Source: Bacteroidota bacterium
Lineage (GTDB): Bacteria > Bacteroidota > Bacteroidia > J057
Length of the DNA stretch: 9,160 bases
Assembly: GCA_963169475.1 (NCBI GenBank)
Contig: CAUJFT010000105.1
Coordinates: 1-9,160, forward strand
Direction of reading: 5' to 3'
A program made the position numbers and the translations under genes. Under the pieces are notes generated by a model. That model was not told the origin of the DNA and did not search any database. It saw only the letters and a program-made list of their open reading frames with translations. Shown piece by piece: positions 6,721 through 9,160 of this stretch (position 1 is the first letter of the stretch; every line of letters starts with the position of its first letter).

Positions 6721-9160
6721 CTATTTATTTATTGTGTGTTTTTTTCGTTTGAATCGGAGAAATAGGTCTCCAAACTTGTCAAAATCTTTCTTGTAAAAAA
6801 TCCCCACCCCCACTTGATTGGCGTTGTTGAGTTGTTGTCCTATACTGCTTCGGTTAAATACTTCAAGGTCTAACTGACCGGAGTTGCGCGGCTTGCCGGG
6901 TGCAAGGTACATAGTGTCTTTGCCAGAAGGAAGGAGTTTTATGATGATACTGATATTTCCTAATGAAAAGCTCGTATTATTTCCTACTACGGTTCCATCT
7001 CTTTCTACGGTTACTCTATCATTAAATAGCTTGGCAGAAATAAGAAGGTTTACGTCTTGGAAGTTTGTAGAGCTGACTGCTACATTTACCTTGTCGCTGA
7101 TGGACTTAGAGAGCCAATAATTCACTTGATTGGATAGAAATTCGGAAATACTCGTTGTGGCAAGCCCTCCTAAATTCGCGCCTGTAGCGACCGGGTCTGT
7201 CAAGGAATTATCGGGAGCAAATTGGTTAAAAAGCATGAGGGTCATTACTTGTTTATTCAATTCCTGACGGTCAAATTCAAAAGACTTAATCTTTGCTTGA
7301 AGGTCATTTGCCATTTGATTGCTAATCCCTGTTCGCGATAGAGACGGCAACTCAATATTAGGCTCAATCTGCGGGTGCATTAACTCTCCTTGAAGGTTCA
7401 TCACTACATGAGTGGGGATATAGAGATTTTCTTCGGAATTGAGTAGTGCCTTGGCATTGGCATTACTAATAGCATAGTAAGCGGTAAGGTCTATTTGTGC
7501 TGCGGTAGGGTCTCCGTCCCATATAATTCGCCCGCCGGGCTTTACTTTAAAACTCTTATTCACCAGATTTTGGGAAGTAAAAAGATAATCTCCCTCGGTA
7601 ATTTCATACATTCCGTTCATCAGAAAATCCCCTTGGGGCGTTATAATCATATTAATTGTACCGTTTCCTCTGCCTTGAATAATGTCCCCAATCTGCTCAT
7701 CAAAAATTAATTCGGCTACGGCATCATCTGTTGCCTGAACGGTAATATTAACCTCAATTTGCGTTCCTGTTTTGGGCTGCGTGGTAGCGAGAGCCTCTGT
7801 TTTCCCTTTAAACTGAATGAAGTCCGGTTTCCCGTAGTTTGTTTCATCAGAAAGTGGGATTTTTAGGATAGAGTTTTTACCAGTAACTCCAAATGCAGTA
7901 ATATTAATCTTATTTAAGTCCCCACTGATAGAGGTAAGCCCGTCCTTTACATAAATAGTTCCATAAAAAGTACTATTATCCTCCTTTCGGGTATCCATTA
8001 CTAAGAAGTCTCTAATTTTATTGAGCTGAAAATCAAATCCGATATTTTTAAAGTTTTTGTGTCTAACAAATCCATGAAAATCGGCAGTATTTTGATTTTT
8101 GTCAAACAGCGTTAATGTTTTTATTTCGATTTGGTCTTTATCAAATTCAATATCTCCGTCAAATCGGTACAATGTTTTAAAGTAAAGCATTCCAAAAGAA
8201 GCATCGTTAAATTTAGCCTTTCCCTTAATGGCAATGTCGTTAAAACTGCCGGTGATGTCTAATTGCTTAAATCGGAGAGACCCACCTAACCCGTAAAAGA
8301 GGTCTTTTACAAAAGGTTCCGCGTAGCGTATCGGGAGTGCGGTCTGTGTGGAGAGTTGAAAATCTAACGGGCTTATTTTGTTTTTGTAATAGTACCCTCC
8401 GTTAAGGTGTAAAAAGGTATCCTGATTTAATATCAGCCGCGAATCTAGCAAAATCCTTTCCCCCTTGTTGTCCCACCGACTATCCAGATGAATATCCCCG
8501 TAGGAAGTCCCCTGAAAGCTCGCACCCTTCAAAATCCCGTTTGCTTGTATCTTAGGAGTATTCATAAGGTCGTATAACTTCCCGCTTGCGTTAAGAACTC
8601 CTCCAAAACTTAGCTCTCCAAGGTCATAAAGGTTTGTGATATTCTTGATGTCAAAATGATTAATCAGTACATTCAGATGAGAGAGTGGGTCTTCCGAGAT
8701 AGTACCATAAACCACAATATTCTGATTTCCTAACTTCTGATTTTCTCCTAATGCAAGGCTATCCGTGATGATTCTTAGCGTGTCTATATACACCGTTTTA
8801 TTCAGGTAAGTAATCTTATTTTCTCCTTGTATCTCCCAATTGTAATTCTGAAAAAACACACGCGTACTTTTGGGGTAAAAAGAGAGGTCTATTCTCCCGT
8901 CCATGGAATAATTAATTTTACATTGTATGTCGGCAGTATTAATGGTTCCATTGGAGACAGGTTGCTCTGTGTATAGGGTAAGTTCTACTTCATTTTGAAA
9001 TGCCTGAATGTCTGCAATGGTGTTCTGGAACATCATAGATGAATTTTTATCGGGATAGACACGCCCTGATTCCACTAATCCGGAGAGTAAGATTTTATTT
9101 TGGTGGGCGTTTTTCATCATACTGACCGTAACGACAGACTGATTAAAGCGAAGCGAGTCG
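6721..9160 (-). CDS. TamB-family translocation and assembly module protein, 3' part (5' end beyond the window)
   Basis: TamB-like (AsmA-superfamily) proteins span the periplasm as long beta-rich grooves. They take part in outer-membrane protein insertion, with TamA in Proteobacteria, and in phospholipid transfer to the outer membrane. The frame stays open from the stop at 6721 through the right edge, adding 13 codons before the ATG at 9120, so that ATG is internal. The 812 visible residues lack the N-terminal anchor; whole Bacteroidota members are commonly about 1400-1700 residues. The first 480 or so are beta-rich repeats with glycines and alternating hydrophobic residues. The TamB (DUF490) C-terminal domain follows, recognised by GNGTINMIITPQGDF, YEITEGDYLF and GGRIIWDGDPTAAQIDLTAYY, then the ending VGVGIFYKKDFDKFGDLF. 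The frame is intact. No terminator hairpin separates it from the convergent peptidase gene, so transcripts may overlap. Confidence 0.92.
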   Translation of the reverse strand, partial: DSLRFNQSVVTVSMMKNAHQNKILLSGLVESGRVYPDKNSSMMFQNTIADIQAFQNEVELTLYTEQPVSNGTINTADIQCKINYSMDGRIDLSFYPKSTRVFFQNYNWEIQGENKITYLNKTVYIDTLRIITDSLALGENQKLGNQNIVVYGTISEDPLSHLNVLINHFDIKNITNLYDLGELSFGGVLNASGKLYDLMNTPKIQANGILKGASFQGTSYGDIHLDSRWDNKGERILLDSRLILNQDTFLHLNGGYYYKNKISPLDFQLSTQTALPIRYAEPFVKDLFYGLGGSLRFKQLDITGSFNDIAIKGKAKFNDASFGMLYFKTLYRFDGDIEFDKDQIEIKTLTLFDKNQNTADFHGFVRHKNFKNIGFDFQLNKIRDFLVMDTRKEDNSTFYGTIYVKDGLTSISGDLNKINITAFGVTGKNSILKIPLSDETNYGKPDFIQFKGKTEALATTQPKTGTQIEVNITVQATDDAVAELIFDEQIGDIIQGRGNGTINMIITPQGDFLMNGMYEITEGDYLFTSQNLVNKSFKVKPGGRIIWDGDPTAAQIDLTAYYAISNANAKALLNSEENLYIPTHVVMNLQGELMHPQIEPNIELPSLSRTGISNQMANDLQAKIKSFEFDRQELNKQVMTLMLFNQFAPDNSLTDPVATGANLGGLATTSISEFLSNQVNYWLSKSISDKVNVAVSSTNFQDVNLLISAKLFNDRVTVERDGTVVGNNTSFSLGNISIIIKLLPSGKDTMYLAPGKPRNSGQLDLEVFNRSSIGQQLNNANQVGVGIFYKKDFDKFGDLFLRFKRKKHTINK

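Noticed and set aside
6711..6760. A shared terminator between the convergent peptidase and TamB genes
   Set aside because: T runs are present, but no inverted repeat able to form a stable stem is seen in or next to the 10-nt gap.
9118..9120. ATG at 9120 as the start of the TamB-family gene
   Set aside because: The frame is open through the right edge (DSLRFNQSVVTVS precedes it), and TamB proteins are much longer with an N-terminal anchor, so the gene continues outside the window.

Overview
The window looks like an ordinary chromosomal stretch of a moderately A+T-rich member of the Bacteroidota. Three things point there. Two promoter-like sites carry the Bacteroidota -7 element TAnnTTTG, one of them with a TTG exactly 19 nt upstream. 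An exported peptidase has a signal peptide ending in the phylum-typical LYA|Q. TamB and the C1B peptidase both have the Bacteroidota form. I cannot name a genus.

Layout. At the left edge, on the minus strand, is the 5' part of fmt (methionyl-tRNA formyltransferase; its 3' end lies outside the window). It diverges from yaaA (710-1483, plus), a peroxide-stress protein whose stop codon sits inside a terminator-like hairpin. About 475 nt follow without a convincing gene. Next is a large minus-strand gene (1982-5227) for an exported 1081-residue protein: a signal peptide, an unrecognised N-terminal domain, four TPR units, a cysteine-containing linker and a long ankyrin array. It diverges, across a 367-nt region with promoters and hairpins, from a plus-strand gene (5595-6710) for an exported bleomycin-hydrolase/aminopeptidase C type cysteine peptidase. 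That gene converges, with only 10 nt between stop codons, on the 3' part of a minus-strand TamB-family gene (6721 to the right edge), whose 5' end is outside the window.

How the genes relate. No adjacent genes share a strand, so no operon is visible. fmt and yaaA are housekeeping or stress genes. The other three products all belong to the cell envelope: an exported repeat-protein scaffold, an exported peptidase and an outer-membrane biogenesis factor. The only pairing that might mean something is the divergent scaffold/peptidase pair, and that is inference from position. The most novel item is the TPR-ankyrin exported protein. I see no mobile element, CRISPR array, tRNA, rRNA or defence system.
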